Shown: piece by piece, positions 9,072 through 16,709 of the stretch
How the letters are laid out: each line of letters opens with the position of its first letter
Position numbering within the stretch: the stretch's first letter is position 1
Assembly (NCBI RefSeq): GCF_001401155.1
Contig: NZ_LJRO01000153.1
Span: 265,949-329,948, forward strand
Direction: 5' to 3'
Origin: Pseudomonas tremae
Lineage (GTDB): Bacteria > Pseudomonadota > Gammaproteobacteria > Pseudomonadales > Pseudomonadaceae
Length of the DNA: 64,000 nucleotides
The notes under the pieces: model-generated
What the model was told of the DNA's origin: nothing
Databases searched by the model: none
Seen by the model: only the letters and a program-made list of their open reading frames with translations
Made by a program: the position numbers and the translations under genes

Positions 9072-9464
9072 ATGTCATTCATAGTCAGGGAAGGCGATTC
9101 CACTACCAGCGGCGGCTTTGTGCTGAGCGCATCTGCGCAAGAGGTGATCGACGAGCGCCGCGTAGCGCGCATGGGGGACCCGGTCTGGTGCCCTGCATGC
9201 ACGAGTATCGGCTTCATCGCCCAGGGCAACCCGACTTACGTCGACGACCTGGTGGCAGTGGCCACTCAAGGCCACCATGTACGCTGCGGCTGCGAACCCG
9301 GCAGCAATACACTGACGGCCTCGCAGGAGAGATTTCAGGCTGATATGGACGCAACCATCAGCATCCCCGAAGAACTGGCCTTGAAAGCACGCCTGCATGG
9401 CGAACACTTGGCGCGCTCATTGAGAGACGGCAGCTACACGCCAGAGGTGCTGAGGCCACGATGA
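9072..9464 (+). CDS. PAAR domain-containing protein
   Basis: A 130-residue protein starting MSFIVREGDSTTSGG, with an AGGAAG ribosome binding site before the ATG at 9072. Residues about 7-85 form a PAAR repeat: G-D-T-T-GG near the start, ARMGDPVWCP in the middle and HHVRCGC near the end. PAAR proteins cap the VgrG spike of type VI secretion systems and recruit or carry effectors. Residues 90-130 (DMDATISIPEELALKARLHGEH) do not resemble a catalytic effector domain and may be a short adaptor. No vgrG, hcp or other secretion gene is present in this window, so this is an orphan PAAR gene. Confidence 0.78.
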   Translation: MSFIVREGDSTTSGGFVLSASAQEVIDERRVARMGDPVWCPACTSIGFIAQGNPTYVDDLVAVATQGHHVRCGCEPGSNTLTASQERFQADMDATISIPEELALKARLHGEHLARSLRDGSYTPEVLRPR

Positions 9465-9537
9465 CTCTCATGCCAATGCCCGTATGCCATTTTGGACGAT
9501 TTGCGCCCGCTATCGAGCAGGCGGCGCGGCGCAGATC

Positions 9538-9689
9538 TGTGACGCGGAGCGTCACCCAAGGCATTACCACGCTGGAGCGTGAGGAACGATAGACGCATAT
9601 GTTGGGAGGTGAGGCACGATAGGCGTCCGGAAGAACTCCTATCGTGCCCACGCTCCAGCGTGGGCACGCATTTCTGGACGCTCTGCGTC
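9538..9689. repeat. Composite palindromic intergenic repeat, copy A
   Basis: A 55-base unit at 9538-9592 begins with the palindromic GTGACGCGGAGCGTCAC, contains CACGCTGGAGCGTGAGG and ends in ACGATAG. It is followed at 9639-9668 by an inverted counterpart (CTATCGTGCCCACGCTCCAG) and at 9675-9689 by GGACGCTCTGCGTCC, so the whole block can fold into long imperfect hairpins. The 55-base unit recurs at 56339-56393 with two differences, and a shortened form occurs at 27846-27872. The block lies between the convergent PAAR and ParA-like genes. Confidence 0.85.
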
Positions 9690-9713
9690 CGATTTCGGGT
9701 GCGCAATGGCCCA

Positions 9714-10493
9714 TCAAGGATGGGCATTGGTCTCCAGCAAATGATGCAGGTCGACAAACTGTTGCGTCAGTTTGTGGCGTGGGTCTAGGTGGATCAGGGG
9801 CAGGTTGACCTGGTGCGATTCACGCATTTTCACCGAAGCATTCAAATAGACCGGCAGCACTGGCAGTCCCTCGGCGATGAGCTCGTCGAGCATCTGCTGC
9901 GGCAGGCTGGCCCGCGGCTGGAACTGGTTGACGATGATGCCCTCGACCAGCAGATCCTCGTTGTGATCTTCCTTCAACTCTTCGATTTCACGCAGCAGCC
10001 CGTACAGTGCCTGTCGCGAGAAACTGTCGCAATCGAAAGGGATCAATACGCGATCTGAAGCAATCAGCGCCGAAACCGCATAGAAATTCAGTGCAGGCGG
10101 CGTATCCAGATAGATCCGCTCGTAGTCCTCGCTTAGCTCATCCAGCAGTTTGCGAAGCTTGTTGATCTTGTGCTTTGCCTCAAGCTTGGGCTGCAGGTCA
10201 GCCAGCTCGGCCGTGGCGGTGACCACGTGCAGATTGTCGAATGGCGTTTCATAGATATCGACGTGGTTTTTCTTGGCGAACGGGGCAGCCGCCAGCGTGT
10301 TCTTGAAAAACTCGGCAATCCCCATCGGAATATCGTGGCCAGTCAGGCCGGTAAGGTACTGGGTAGAGTTGGCCTGGGCATCGAGATCGATCAACAGTGT
10401 CCGATAGCCTTCGTGAGCGCTGACTGCAGCCAGATTGCAGGCGATGCTGGATTTGCCGACACCGCCCTTCTGATTGAATACCACGCGACGCAT
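9714..10493 (-). CDS. ParA-like ATPase (orphan)
   Basis: A 259-residue P-loop ATPase of the ParA/MinD superfamily. The deviant Walker A motif is NQKGGVGKSS (residues 6-15), Walker A' is LIDLDAQANST (about 33-43) and Walker B is RIYLDTPP (about 110-117). The start at 10493 is preceded by GAGGAG nine bases upstream. No ParB-like partner or centromere-like repeat lies beside it, so plasmid-style partitioning is unlikely. Such solitary ParA proteins often position a cellular structure. A ParA-family gene is found in this chromosomal neighbourhood in other pseudomonads, so it is probably a core gene. Confidence 0.85.
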   Translation of the reverse strand: MRRVVFNQKGGVGKSSIACNLAAVSAHEGYRTLLIDLDAQANSTQYLTGLTGHDIPMGIAEFFKNTLAAAPFAKKNHVDIYETPFDNLHVVTATAELADLQPKLEAKHKINKLRKLLDELSEDYERIYLDTPPALNFYAVSALIASDRVLIPFDCDSFSRQALYGLLREIEELKEDHNEDLLVEGIIVNQFQPRASLPQQMLDELIAEGLPVLPVYLNASVKMRESHQVNLPLIHLDPRHKLTQQFVDLHHLLETNAHP

Positions 10494-10678
10494 GCTTTGG
10501 GCTCCTCGAAGATGAAGAAACAACAAGAGTGGCCGATAACGACCATAGGTGCATCGATTCTAGGCAGCAGATGTGACAACAACGAGCTTACCCCATACGG
10601 AGGGTGTCTGGTTGTCATACACAAAACAGACTCGAACCTTACGATACCTGCCTATAAACAGTTTTTCATGTAACAAAT

Positions 10679-10707
10679 TTGCTAGTAATGACACCCATCG
10701 GGATAAT
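10679..10707 (+). promoter_or_regulatory. Putative sigma-70 promoter of the aryl polyene operon
   Basis: TTGCTA (10679-10684) and GATAAT (10702-10707) are exactly 17 bases apart and match four and five positions of the sigma-70 consensus. A start near 10714 would give a leader of about 87 bases before the first gene. The -10 element lies inside one of the 11-base direct repeats. Confidence 0.5.
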
Positions 10708-10726
10708 GCGCGCACTCGGGATAATG
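10698..10726. repeat. Direct repeat overlapping the operon promoter
   Basis: TCGGGATAATG occurs at 10698-10708 and again, identically, at 10716-10726 (18-base period). The first copy overlaps the proposed -10 element and the second falls at the start site, an arrangement compatible with a repressor site or with duplicated -10 elements. Confidence 0.5.
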
Positions 10727-10739
10727 ACCGCACCCAGGC

Positions 10740-10759
10740 TGATATCGACCTGATATCGA
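10740..10759. repeat. Helical-turn direct repeat in the operon leader
   Basis: TGATATCGA occurs at 10740-10748 and 10751-10759, an 11-base period, close to one turn of DNA. It lies in the leader between the proposed start site and the first gene and could be a two-site operator. Confidence 0.5.
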
Positions 10760-10800
10760 TGTAGCGAGAAACATGCCCACAGGGGCGGGAAGGCATAGTC

Positions 10801-11520
10801 TTGATCACGTTCAACATTGCACGATGGCAGGCTTGGGCCCCGGGCCTGGCAAGCGCGGATGACTGGCAGAAATGGAGTCGTGACCCGACGCCTTTGCAAG
10901 ACAGTGATGAAGCGCCGGACGTGTCTTTTCTGCCTGCCATGCAGCGCCGACGTCTTGGTCGCATGGCGCGCATGGCGTTTGCAGTCGGCTGGCCATTGAC
11001 CGAAGGCTACGGACGAGTGCCGCTGGTGTTCGTATCGCGCCACGGAGAAACCCCGAGAACGTTTGAAATTCTGCGTGACCTGGCCGCAGACGAGCCGCTT
11101 TCGCCGACCCAGTTCAGCCTCTCGGTGCATAACGCAGTGATTGGCCTGTGGTCGATAATGCGCGGCGAGACCAGTGAAATGACGGCGTTGGCAGCCGCAG
11201 GCGATGGCCTGGAATATGGAGCATTCGAGGCAGCTGCGCTGTTGGCTGAAGGAGCTGAAGCAGTGCTGCTGGTGGTGACCGAAGAGCAACCACCGCAAGC
11301 CTATGCCCAATGGATTGATGATGTGCCCTTTCCCTACGCCGTCGGCTTGCTGCTGACGCCTGGCAGCGAGTGGGAATTGTCTTTGCACGGCGACACGCAA
11401 GGAACCCGACGTACTCAGTGGCCCCACGCACTGAATCTGCTGCGCGCCTTGCACACTAATCAATCGGCCTGCCTGCACCCCTGGAATAACCGGTTATGGA
11501 ACTGGCAACGCAGTCACTGA
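10801..11520 (+). CDS. Beta-ketoacyl synthase chain length factor-like protein
   Basis: A 239-residue protein related to the N-terminal half of ketosynthases but shortened; where a ketosynthase has its cysteine nucleophile the sequence reads FSLSVHNAVIG, so it should be catalytically inactive. This is the pattern of the chain length factor (ApeC-like) that pairs with a full ketosynthase in aryl polyene systems; the likely partner is the ketosynthase at 24075. The start is TTG at 10801, supported by GGGAAGG eight bases upstream and by the family-typical beginning TFNIARWQAWAPGL. It is the first gene of the 19-gene operon and overlaps the next gene by 25 bases. Confidence 0.8.
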   Translation: MITFNIARWQAWAPGLASADDWQKWSRDPTPLQDSDEAPDVSFLPAMQRRRLGRMARMAFAVGWPLTEGYGRVPLVFVSRHGETPRTFEILRDLAADEPLSPTQFSLSVHNAVIGLWSIMRGETSEMTALAAAGDGLEYGAFEAAALLAEGAEAVLLVVTEEQPPQAYAQWIDDVPFPYAVGLLLTPGSEWELSLHGDTQGTRRTQWPHALNLLRALHTNQSACLHPWNNRLWNWQRSH

Positions 11521-12308
11521 AAAAAGGTCAGGACGCCTATTACTGGCGCCTGCTGGCAACCGGCATCAGTTTCGCCCTGTTCGGGTTGAGCGGCCTGTGC
11601 CTTCGATTGTTCGTTTTTCCGGTATTGAGCTGCCTGCCAGGCAGCAAGGCCAGCCACCAGCGGCGCGCGCGACGGACCATCAGCCACCTGTTCTGGCGGT
11701 TCATCCGCATCATGGCGCGTATGGGCGTGCTGACCTACGAGGTGCAGGGCGCCGAAAAACTGGGGCGTCCCGGGCAGATGATCATCGCCAATCACCCATC
11801 ACTGATCGACGTGGTGTTTCTGATCGGTCTGGTGCGTGACGCCAACTGCGTGGTCAAGCGCAGCCTCTGGGAGAACCCGTTCACACGTGGCCCGGTGCGC
11901 TCCACCGGCTATATCAGCAACGACGGCAGCATGGACATGCTCGACGCCGCAGTGGAGCGCCTGCAAAGCGGCCAGACGCTGATCATCTTTCCTGAGGGCA
12001 CGCGCACCCGGCCCGGTCAGCCGCCGGTCTTTCATCGGGGCGCGGCCGCCATCGCGTTGCGCGGCGCGAGCCTCATCACCCCGGTGACCATTCAGGTACG
12101 CCCGACCACCCTGACCAAGGCCGAGCCTTGGTATCGCATTCCGCAACGCCGCGTGCACTTCACTTTTCGCGTCGGTGCCGATATAGACCCAAACGCCTTC
12201 AGTTCGCTAGGCCCGCCACCCATAGCGTCCCGCAAGCTCAACGATTACCTGCATGACTATTTCACCAAGGAGCTCGCCTCAGATGAGCGATCTGCACCAG
12301 AACATTAA
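11496..12308 (+). CDS. 1-acyl-sn-glycerol-3-phosphate acyltransferase family protein
   Basis: A 270-residue membrane-associated acyltransferase of the PlsC family. A hydrophobic segment covers residues about 20-47. The catalytic NH-x4-D motif is NHPSLID (H100, D105), and the second block IIFPEGTRTR lies at about 163-172. In aryl polyene clusters such enzymes are thought to attach the polyene acid or a fatty acid to a glycerol or lipid-type acceptor, anchoring the pigment in the outer membrane. The start overlaps the previous gene by 25 bases. Confidence 0.85.
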   Translation: MELATQSLKKGQDAYYWRLLATGISFALFGLSGLCLRLFVFPVLSCLPGSKASHQRRARRTISHLFWRFIRIMARMGVLTYEVQGAEKLGRPGQMIIANHPSLIDVVFLIGLVRDANCVVKRSLWENPFTRGPVRSTGYISNDGSMDMLDAAVERLQSGQTLIIFPEGTRTRPGQPPVFHRGAAAIALRGASLITPVTIQVRPTTLTKAEPWYRIPQRRVHFTFRVGADIDPNAFSSLGPPPIASRKLNDYLHDYFTKELASDERSAPEH

Positions 12309-12546
12309 ATTGTTGATCATCGATGCCCTGGGCCTCGAAGACATCACTCCGGAGGATATCGGCAACGATATGACGTTGTTCGGCGAAGGACTTGGCCTGG
12401 ATTCGGTCGATGCACTGGAATTGGGTCTGGCCATCCAGAAGCGCTACGGCATCAGGATCGACGCCGATGCAAAAGACACACGTAACCATTTTGCCAGCGT
12501 CGACAGCCTAGCGGCCTTCGTCAGCGCCAACCGGCCTGAGAATTGA
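12283..12546 (+). CDS. Acyl carrier protein 1 of the aryl polyene operon
   Basis: An 87-residue acyl carrier protein. The phosphopantetheine attachment motif is GLDSVDALEL with Ser41. An AAGGAG ribosome binding site precedes the ATG at 12283, which overlaps the acyltransferase gene by 26 bases. It is predicted to carry the growing polyene chain or its aryl starter. Two different carrier proteins in tandem (this and the next gene) are typical of aryl polyene clusters. Confidence 0.9.
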   Translation: MSDLHQNIKLLIIDALGLEDITPEDIGNDMTLFGEGLGLDSVDALELGLAIQKRYGIRIDADAKDTRNHFASVDSLAAFVSANRPEN

Positions 12547-12548
12547 AC

Positions 12549-12803
12549 ATGCAAACCCGTGAAGACATCTTCGAAATCCTGCGCACCGCAATGGTGGAAC
12601 TGTTCGAACTGGAGGCCGAGAGGGTCACGCTTGACGCTAACCTCTATCAGGACCTGGAAATCGACAGCATTGACGCCGTGGACTTGATCGACCACATCAA
12701 ACGCAAGACAGGGAAGAAGATCGCCGCTGAAGAGTTCAAGTCGGTCAAGACCGTGAACGACGTGGTCGATGCTGTTTACCGACTGGTCAACGCGACCGAA
12801 TGA
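12549..12803 (+). CDS. Acyl carrier protein 2 of the aryl polyene operon
   Basis: An 84-residue acyl carrier protein with the attachment motif EIDSIDAVDL (Ser40). The ATG at 12549 follows the previous stop after two bases; a TTG two codons earlier is the only alternative. It resembles E. coli-type ACP less than carrier proteins of pigment clusters and is probably specialised, for example for the elongation phase. Confidence 0.9.
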   Translation: MQTREDIFEILRTAMVELFELEAERVTLDANLYQDLEIDSIDAVDLIDHIKRKTGKKIAAEEFKSVKTVNDVVDAVYRLVNATE

Positions 12804-13345
12804 AGCGCCTGATCGGGCTGATTCTGGTCCTGGCCGGTGTGCTGTATCCATTTGCCGTCTATTGGGGAACCGAGCACTTCGCTCCGTGGCAGTTTGCGCT
12901 GCTGCTGGGAAGCCTGTGGCTCGCCCGCGCGCTTACCGGCGAACGCAAACCCGGCAGCCTGGCAATGGCGCTAGTGGCCCTGGCCTTCTGTGTGGTGCTC
13001 GGTGTCGTCGACAGCCACCTGATGCTGCGCTGGTATCCGGTGCTGGTCAGCGCATTCATGCTCAGCCTGTTCGGTTCAAGCCTGATCTACGGGCCGCCGA
13101 TCGTGGAAAAAATGGCGCGCCTGAACCGTCCGGACCTACCTGAGGCCGGCATCCGCTACACCCGCAGGGTCACGCAGATCTGGTGCGGGTTCTTTCTGTT
13201 CAACGGCCTTGCTGCAACGCTGCTGACGTTGTGGGCGCCGTTGTCTTGGTGGACGCTGTACACCGGCCTGATTTCCTACGGATTGATGGGCGTGCTGTTT
13301 GCTGTCGAATGGATCGTCCGCCCTCCCTCTGCGGGCGGCAAATGA
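12800..13345 (+). CDS. COG4648-type membrane protein of the aryl polyene operon
   Basis: A 181-residue integral membrane protein with about five predicted spans (residues 4-20, 31-43, 55-70, 78-95 and 130-170 region), starting MKRLIGLILVLAGVLYPF. It matches the uncharacterised membrane protein found next to the carrier proteins and ligase in aryl polyene and xanthomonadin clusters (COG4648). Its function is unknown; a role at the membrane in transfer of the finished polyene is plausible. It overlaps the second carrier protein gene by four bases (ATGA). Confidence 0.75.
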   Translation: MKRLIGLILVLAGVLYPFAVYWGTEHFAPWQFALLLGSLWLARALTGERKPGSLAMALVALAFCVVLGVVDSHLMLRWYPVLVSAFMLSLFGSSLIYGPPIVEKMARLNRPDLPEAGIRYTRRVTQIWCGFFLFNGLAATLLTLWAPLSWWTLYTGLISYGLMGVLFAVEWIVRPPSAGGK

Positions 13346-13346
13346 A

Positions 13347-15038
13347 ATGGATCGCATGAACTGGTTGAATCTGCAAGACCTGCTGCTGGCCCCACTGCCG
13401 GGTCGCCTGCTGACCCAGGCCCCAGAGCTTGACCACGCGCAGTTCTGCCATCAGGCGCTGAGCGTCGCGGCGGACTTGCAGGCACGTGGTGTCAGGCAGA
13501 TTGCGGTGCATCTGGAAGACGCCGCCGAGCTGGCTGTCGCGTTGTTCGGTGCCTGGCGCGCGGGTGTCCACGTACTGCTGCCCGCCGACCTGCAGGGTCA
13601 GACCCGTGAGCGCTGGGCAACTCAGGTAGATCTATGGCTGACCGATCAGCCAGGCGACACGCATCTGCACGACCTGCACGCTGCGCCGCTTGCCCCTGCT
13701 GCGCTGGACCTTGACCAGTGCCGGCTTGGCCTGTGTACCTCGGGGTCCAGTGGCGAGCCCAAACTGATTGAAAAGCGCCTTCGACAACTGGCCAACGAAG
13801 TCTGCGCACTGGAACAATTGTGGGGCGCAGAACTGGGTGAGGCGTGCATGATCGGCAGCGTCGCGACCCAGCATATTTATGGTTTGCTGTTCCGCCTGCT
13901 GTGGCCACTGTGCGCGGCACGCTCCTTTGTTCGCCACCAGTTGCCGTTTGCCGAAGACCTGCAACGCGCCAGTCGCGAGTACCCTTCATTCGCCTGGGTT
14001 GCCAGCCCGGCGCTGCTAAAACGCATGGGCGATAACCTCGACTGGGCCAGCCTGAGTGCCGTGCGCAGGGTCTTTTCATCCGGCGGCGTGCTGCCTGCCG
14101 ACGCCGCGCAGAGCCTGCAACAGCGCCTCGGCCAGTGGCCAACGGAAATTCTCGGCAGTTCGGAAACAGGCGGCATCGCCTGGCGTCAGGGCGAACAGCA
14201 CTGGCAAGCCTTTGCCGACGTCGAGCTGAGTCAGGACGCTGAAGGCGCATTGCGCATCCGCTCGCCCTACCTGCCGCCCGGTCATACCGAGCAGACCTCT
14301 GATGCCGTTCGAATAGGCCAAGACGGGCGTTTCGAGCTGCTGGGCAGGCTGGACCGTATCGTCAAACTCGAAGAAAAGCGCGTTTCGTTGCCGCTGATCG
14401 AGCAAGCTCTCGCGACTCACGAATGGGTGAGTGAAACGCGCCTTGGCGTGGTCCAGGAAAACCGTGCTTCGCTGGGCGCAGTGCTGGTGCTGAGCGATGC
14501 GGGCTTGCTGGCCCTGCGCAACCAGGGCCGCCGCGCCCTTACCGAGGTTTTGCGCCAGCACCTGCGGCCGCATTGCGAAACCATCGCGCTGCCGCGGCGC
14601 TGGCGTCTGCTGCGGCAGATGCCGCTGAATGCACAGGGCAAACTGCCTCAGGCAGAGGTTGAGGCGCTGCTGCTGGCGCCACGTTCGACACAACCGGAAG
14701 TACTCGAACAACAGACCGTCGAAGGCGAACTGCATCTGCAAATGATCGTCCCGCCCGACCTGGCGTTTTTCAGCGGGCACTTCCCCAAGGCGCCGATCCT
14801 GCCCGGCGTGGTTCAGGTCGACTGGGCAATCAGCCTGGGCCAGCGACTGCTGGATCTGCCACCCGATTTTGCCGGCATGGAAGTGCTCAAGTTTCAGCAA
14901 CTGGTTCGCCCCGGCGATCGCCTGAAACTGACCCTGCGCTTCGACGCCGCGCGCTCCAAGCTCCATTTCGCCTTTCACAACAGCAAAAACGCACCCTGCT
15001 CCAGTGGCCGAATCCTGCTGGGGGGCAAACATGCATAA
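13347..15038 (+). CDS. Acyl-activating (AMP-binding) enzyme fused to a hotdog dehydratase domain
   Basis: A 563-residue two-domain protein. Residues about 1-430 are an adenylate-forming enzyme with the phosphate-binding loop [10 protein letters not shown] near residue 131 and the KLEEKRV region near 340. Residues about 440-563 are a FabA/FabZ-like hotdog domain with [14 protein letters not shown] near residue 476. The first half probably activates the aryl acid from the ammonia lyase for loading on a carrier protein; the second is an ApeI-like dehydratase expected to work with the separate ApeP-like protein at 25268. In some clusters these are two genes; here they are fused. The start at 13347 follows the previous stop by one base; ATG at 13356 is an alternative. 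Confidence 0.85.
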   Translation: MDRMNWLNLQDLLLAPLPGRLLTQAPELDHAQFCHQALSVAADLQARGVRQIAVHLEDAAELAVALFGAWRAGVHVLLPADLQGQTRERWATQVDLWLTDQPGDTHLHDLHAAPLAPAALDLDQCRLGLCTSGSSGEPKLIEKRLRQLANEVCALEQLWGAELGEACMIGSVATQHIYGLLFRLLWPLCAARSFVRHQLPFAEDLQRASREYPSFAWVASPALLKRMGDNLDWASLSAVRRVFSSGGVLPADAAQSLQQRLGQWPTEILGSSETGGIAWRQGEQHWQAFADVELSQDAEGALRIRSPYLPPGHTEQTSDAVRIGQDGRFELLGRLDRIVKLEEKRVSLPLIEQALATHEWVSETRLGVVQENRASLGAVLVLSDAGLLALRNQGRRALTEVLRQHLRPHCETIALPRRWRLLRQMPLNAQGKLPQAEVEALLLAPRSTQPEVLEQQTVEGELHLQMIVPPDLAFFSGHFPKAPILPGVVQVDWAISLGQRLLDLPPDFAGMEVLKFQQLVRPGDRLKLTLRFDAARSKLHFAFHNSKNAPCSSGRILLGGKHA

Positions 15039-15765
15039 GCCCTGCGTCATCATTCCGGTGTTCGATCACGAGTTGGCGGTGCCCAATGTAGTCAAGGCCG
15101 TGCGCGACGCCGGCTTGCCCTGCGTACTGGTGGACGACGCCAGCAGCCCGGCCTGCGCCGCCGTGCTGCAACAACTGGCCCGGGGCGACGACATTTACCT
15201 GCTGCGCCTGCCGGTCAACCAGGGCAAGGGCGGCGCAGTCATGGCAGGCTTCAGGGAAGCGGCACGCCTGGGTTTCAGCCATGCGTTGCAGGTCGATGCC
15301 GACGGCCAGCATGACCTGCGTGACATCCCGGTGTTTCTGGAGCAGTCGCGCCAGTACCCCGATGCGCTGATCTGCGGCTATCCGCAATACGACGACAGCG
15401 TGCCTAAAGGCCGCTTGTACGCTCGCTACCTCACCCACGTCTGGGTGTGGATCAATACGCTGTCGTTGCAGATTCGCGATTCGATGTGCGGCTTCCGCCT
15501 CTACCCGCTGGCGCCTGTGCTGACCCTGATCAACCATGTAAACATCGGCAAGCGCATGGACTTCGATTCGGAAATCCTCGTGCGCCTGTCATGGCGGGGG
15601 CAGGCGATGCGCTGGCTGCCGACCCGCGTTCATTATCCGCAGGACGGGCTGTCGCATTTCCGGCTGTTTCATGACAACGCGCTGATCTCGAAAATGCACG
15701 CCAAACTGTTCTTCGGCATGCTGATCCGATCGCCGATGATTGTTCGCCGCAGGTGGCGTTCATGA
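15031..15765 (+). CDS. Family 2 glycosyltransferase
   Basis: A 244-residue GT-A fold glycosyltransferase. The nucleotide-binding start VIIPVFDHE, the acidic VDDASS motif (about residue 31) and the metal-binding DADGQHD motif (about 90) are all present. It overlaps the previous gene by eight bases and the next by four. It may add a sugar to the polyene or to its lipid anchor; the donor and acceptor cannot be inferred from the sequence. Confidence 0.85.
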   Translation: MHKPCVIIPVFDHELAVPNVVKAVRDAGLPCVLVDDASSPACAAVLQQLARGDDIYLLRLPVNQGKGGAVMAGFREAARLGFSHALQVDADGQHDLRDIPVFLEQSRQYPDALICGYPQYDDSVPKGRLYARYLTHVWVWINTLSLQIRDSMCGFRLYPLAPVLTLINHVNIGKRMDFDSEILVRLSWRGQAMRWLPTRVHYPQDGLSHFRLFHDNALISKMHAKLFFGMLIRSPMIVRRRWRS

Positions 15766-16709
15766 GCCTCAACAAGCCCCCCAAAGAACATTGGGCCAGT
15801 CACGAAGAGCGCGGCAGTTTCATGCTCATGAAACTCACCGCCTGGGGCATGCGTGTACTGGGCCGGCGCCTGCTCAGCCCGGTGCTGTATGGCATCGTCT
15901 TGTATTTCTTTGTGTTCGGTCGACGTGCCCGGAGCAGCATCTGGCAATACCAGCAGCGGTTGTCTGACTGGAGCGCCAGACCCGAACTACAACCCAGCCA
16001 GAGGCGGGTGTTCGGCCAGTTCATGGCCTTTGCCGAAGCGTTGCTCGACAAGCTCGATGTGTGGAACGGCAGGCTGGGCCTCGACCAGATCGAAATCGTC
16101 GACCGCGGCATGATCCGCCAGAACCTGCGCGGCGAACGCGGCCAGATGCTGGTGGGTGCGCACCTGGGCAACCTTGAAGTATGCCGCGCACTGGCCGAAC
16201 TCGGCGAAAAGATCACCATGAACGTGCTGGTACACACCAAGCACGCCGAACGCTTCAATCGTCTGCTGGGCGAGGCTGGCGCGACCAACCTGCGGCTGAT
16301 TCAGGTCAGCGAGCTGGACCCGGCGATCATGTTGCAATTGAGCCAGCGGCTGGACGAAGGCGAGTGGCTGGCGATTGCCGGCGACCGTGTTGCCTTGCAT
16401 GGCGGACGCAATGTGCGGGTTGATTTCCTCGGCCATTCCGCCGCTTTTCCGCAAGGCCCGTGGTTGCTGGCCGGCCTGCTCAAATGCCCGGTCAACCTGT
16501 TCTTCTGCCTTAAAGGCACGCAGGGTTATCGAGTGATTCTTGAACCGTTCGCCGAGGCAATCGAATGGCGCCGCAGTGACCGCCCTCAGGTGATCGCCCT
16601 CTGGGCCACGCGCTACGCCGAGCGGCTTGGGCATTACTGCCTGGAGGCGCCGCAACAGTGGTTCAACTTCTACCCGTTCTGGAAATCCGACGATGAACCA
16701 AGCTCCTGA
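15762..16709 (+). CDS. LpxL/HtrB-family lipid acyltransferase
   Basis: A 315-residue inner-membrane acyltransferase with a hydrophobic N-terminal segment (about residues 28-50) and the family features GAHLGNLEVCRALAE (H in a HX4D/E-type context, about 130-144) and AGDRVALHG near 207. Members of this family transfer acyl chains in lipid A synthesis. Their versions in aryl polyene clusters are thought to attach an acyl or aryl-polyenoyl group to a lipid acceptor. The ATG at 15762 is preceded by AGGTGG and overlaps the previous stop by four bases. Confidence 0.82.
   Translation: MSLNKPPKEHWASHEERGSFMLMKLTAWGMRVLGRRLLSPVLYGIVLYFFVFGRRARSSIWQYQQRLSDWSARPELQPSQRRVFGQFMAFAEALLDKLDVWNGRLGLDQIEIVDRGMIRQNLRGERGQMLVGAHLGNLEVCRALAELGEKITMNVLVHTKHAERFNRLLGEAGATNLRLIQVSELDPAIMLQLSQRLDEGEWLAIAGDRVALHGGRNVRVDFLGHSAAFPQGPWLLAGLLKCPVNLFFCLKGTQGYRVILEPFAEAIEWRRSDRPQVIALWATRYAERLGHYCLEAPQQWFNFYPFWKSDDEPSS

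Larger units (their letters stand above)
10494..10800. other. Divergent intergenic region between ParA-like gene and pigment operon
   Basis: The 307 bases between the two start codons hold no plausible gene. They contain an AT-rich stretch (about 10640-10700), a sigma-70-like promoter at 10679-10707 and two pairs of short direct repeats (described separately). Together these look like the control region of the downstream operon. The ParA-like promoter was not located. Confidence 0.6.

Noticed and set aside
9538..9689. A CRISPR-like array or tRNA gene in the repeat-rich gap after the PAAR gene.
   Set aside because: Units are inverted rather than regularly spaced direct repeats, no spacers are visible, and no cloverleaf with a T-loop motif can be drawn.
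9072..10493. A plasmid-partition or phage origin for the PAAR/ParA-like pair.
   Set aside because: No ParB, replication, integrase or phage structural genes are present and the flanks are ordinary chromosomal genes.
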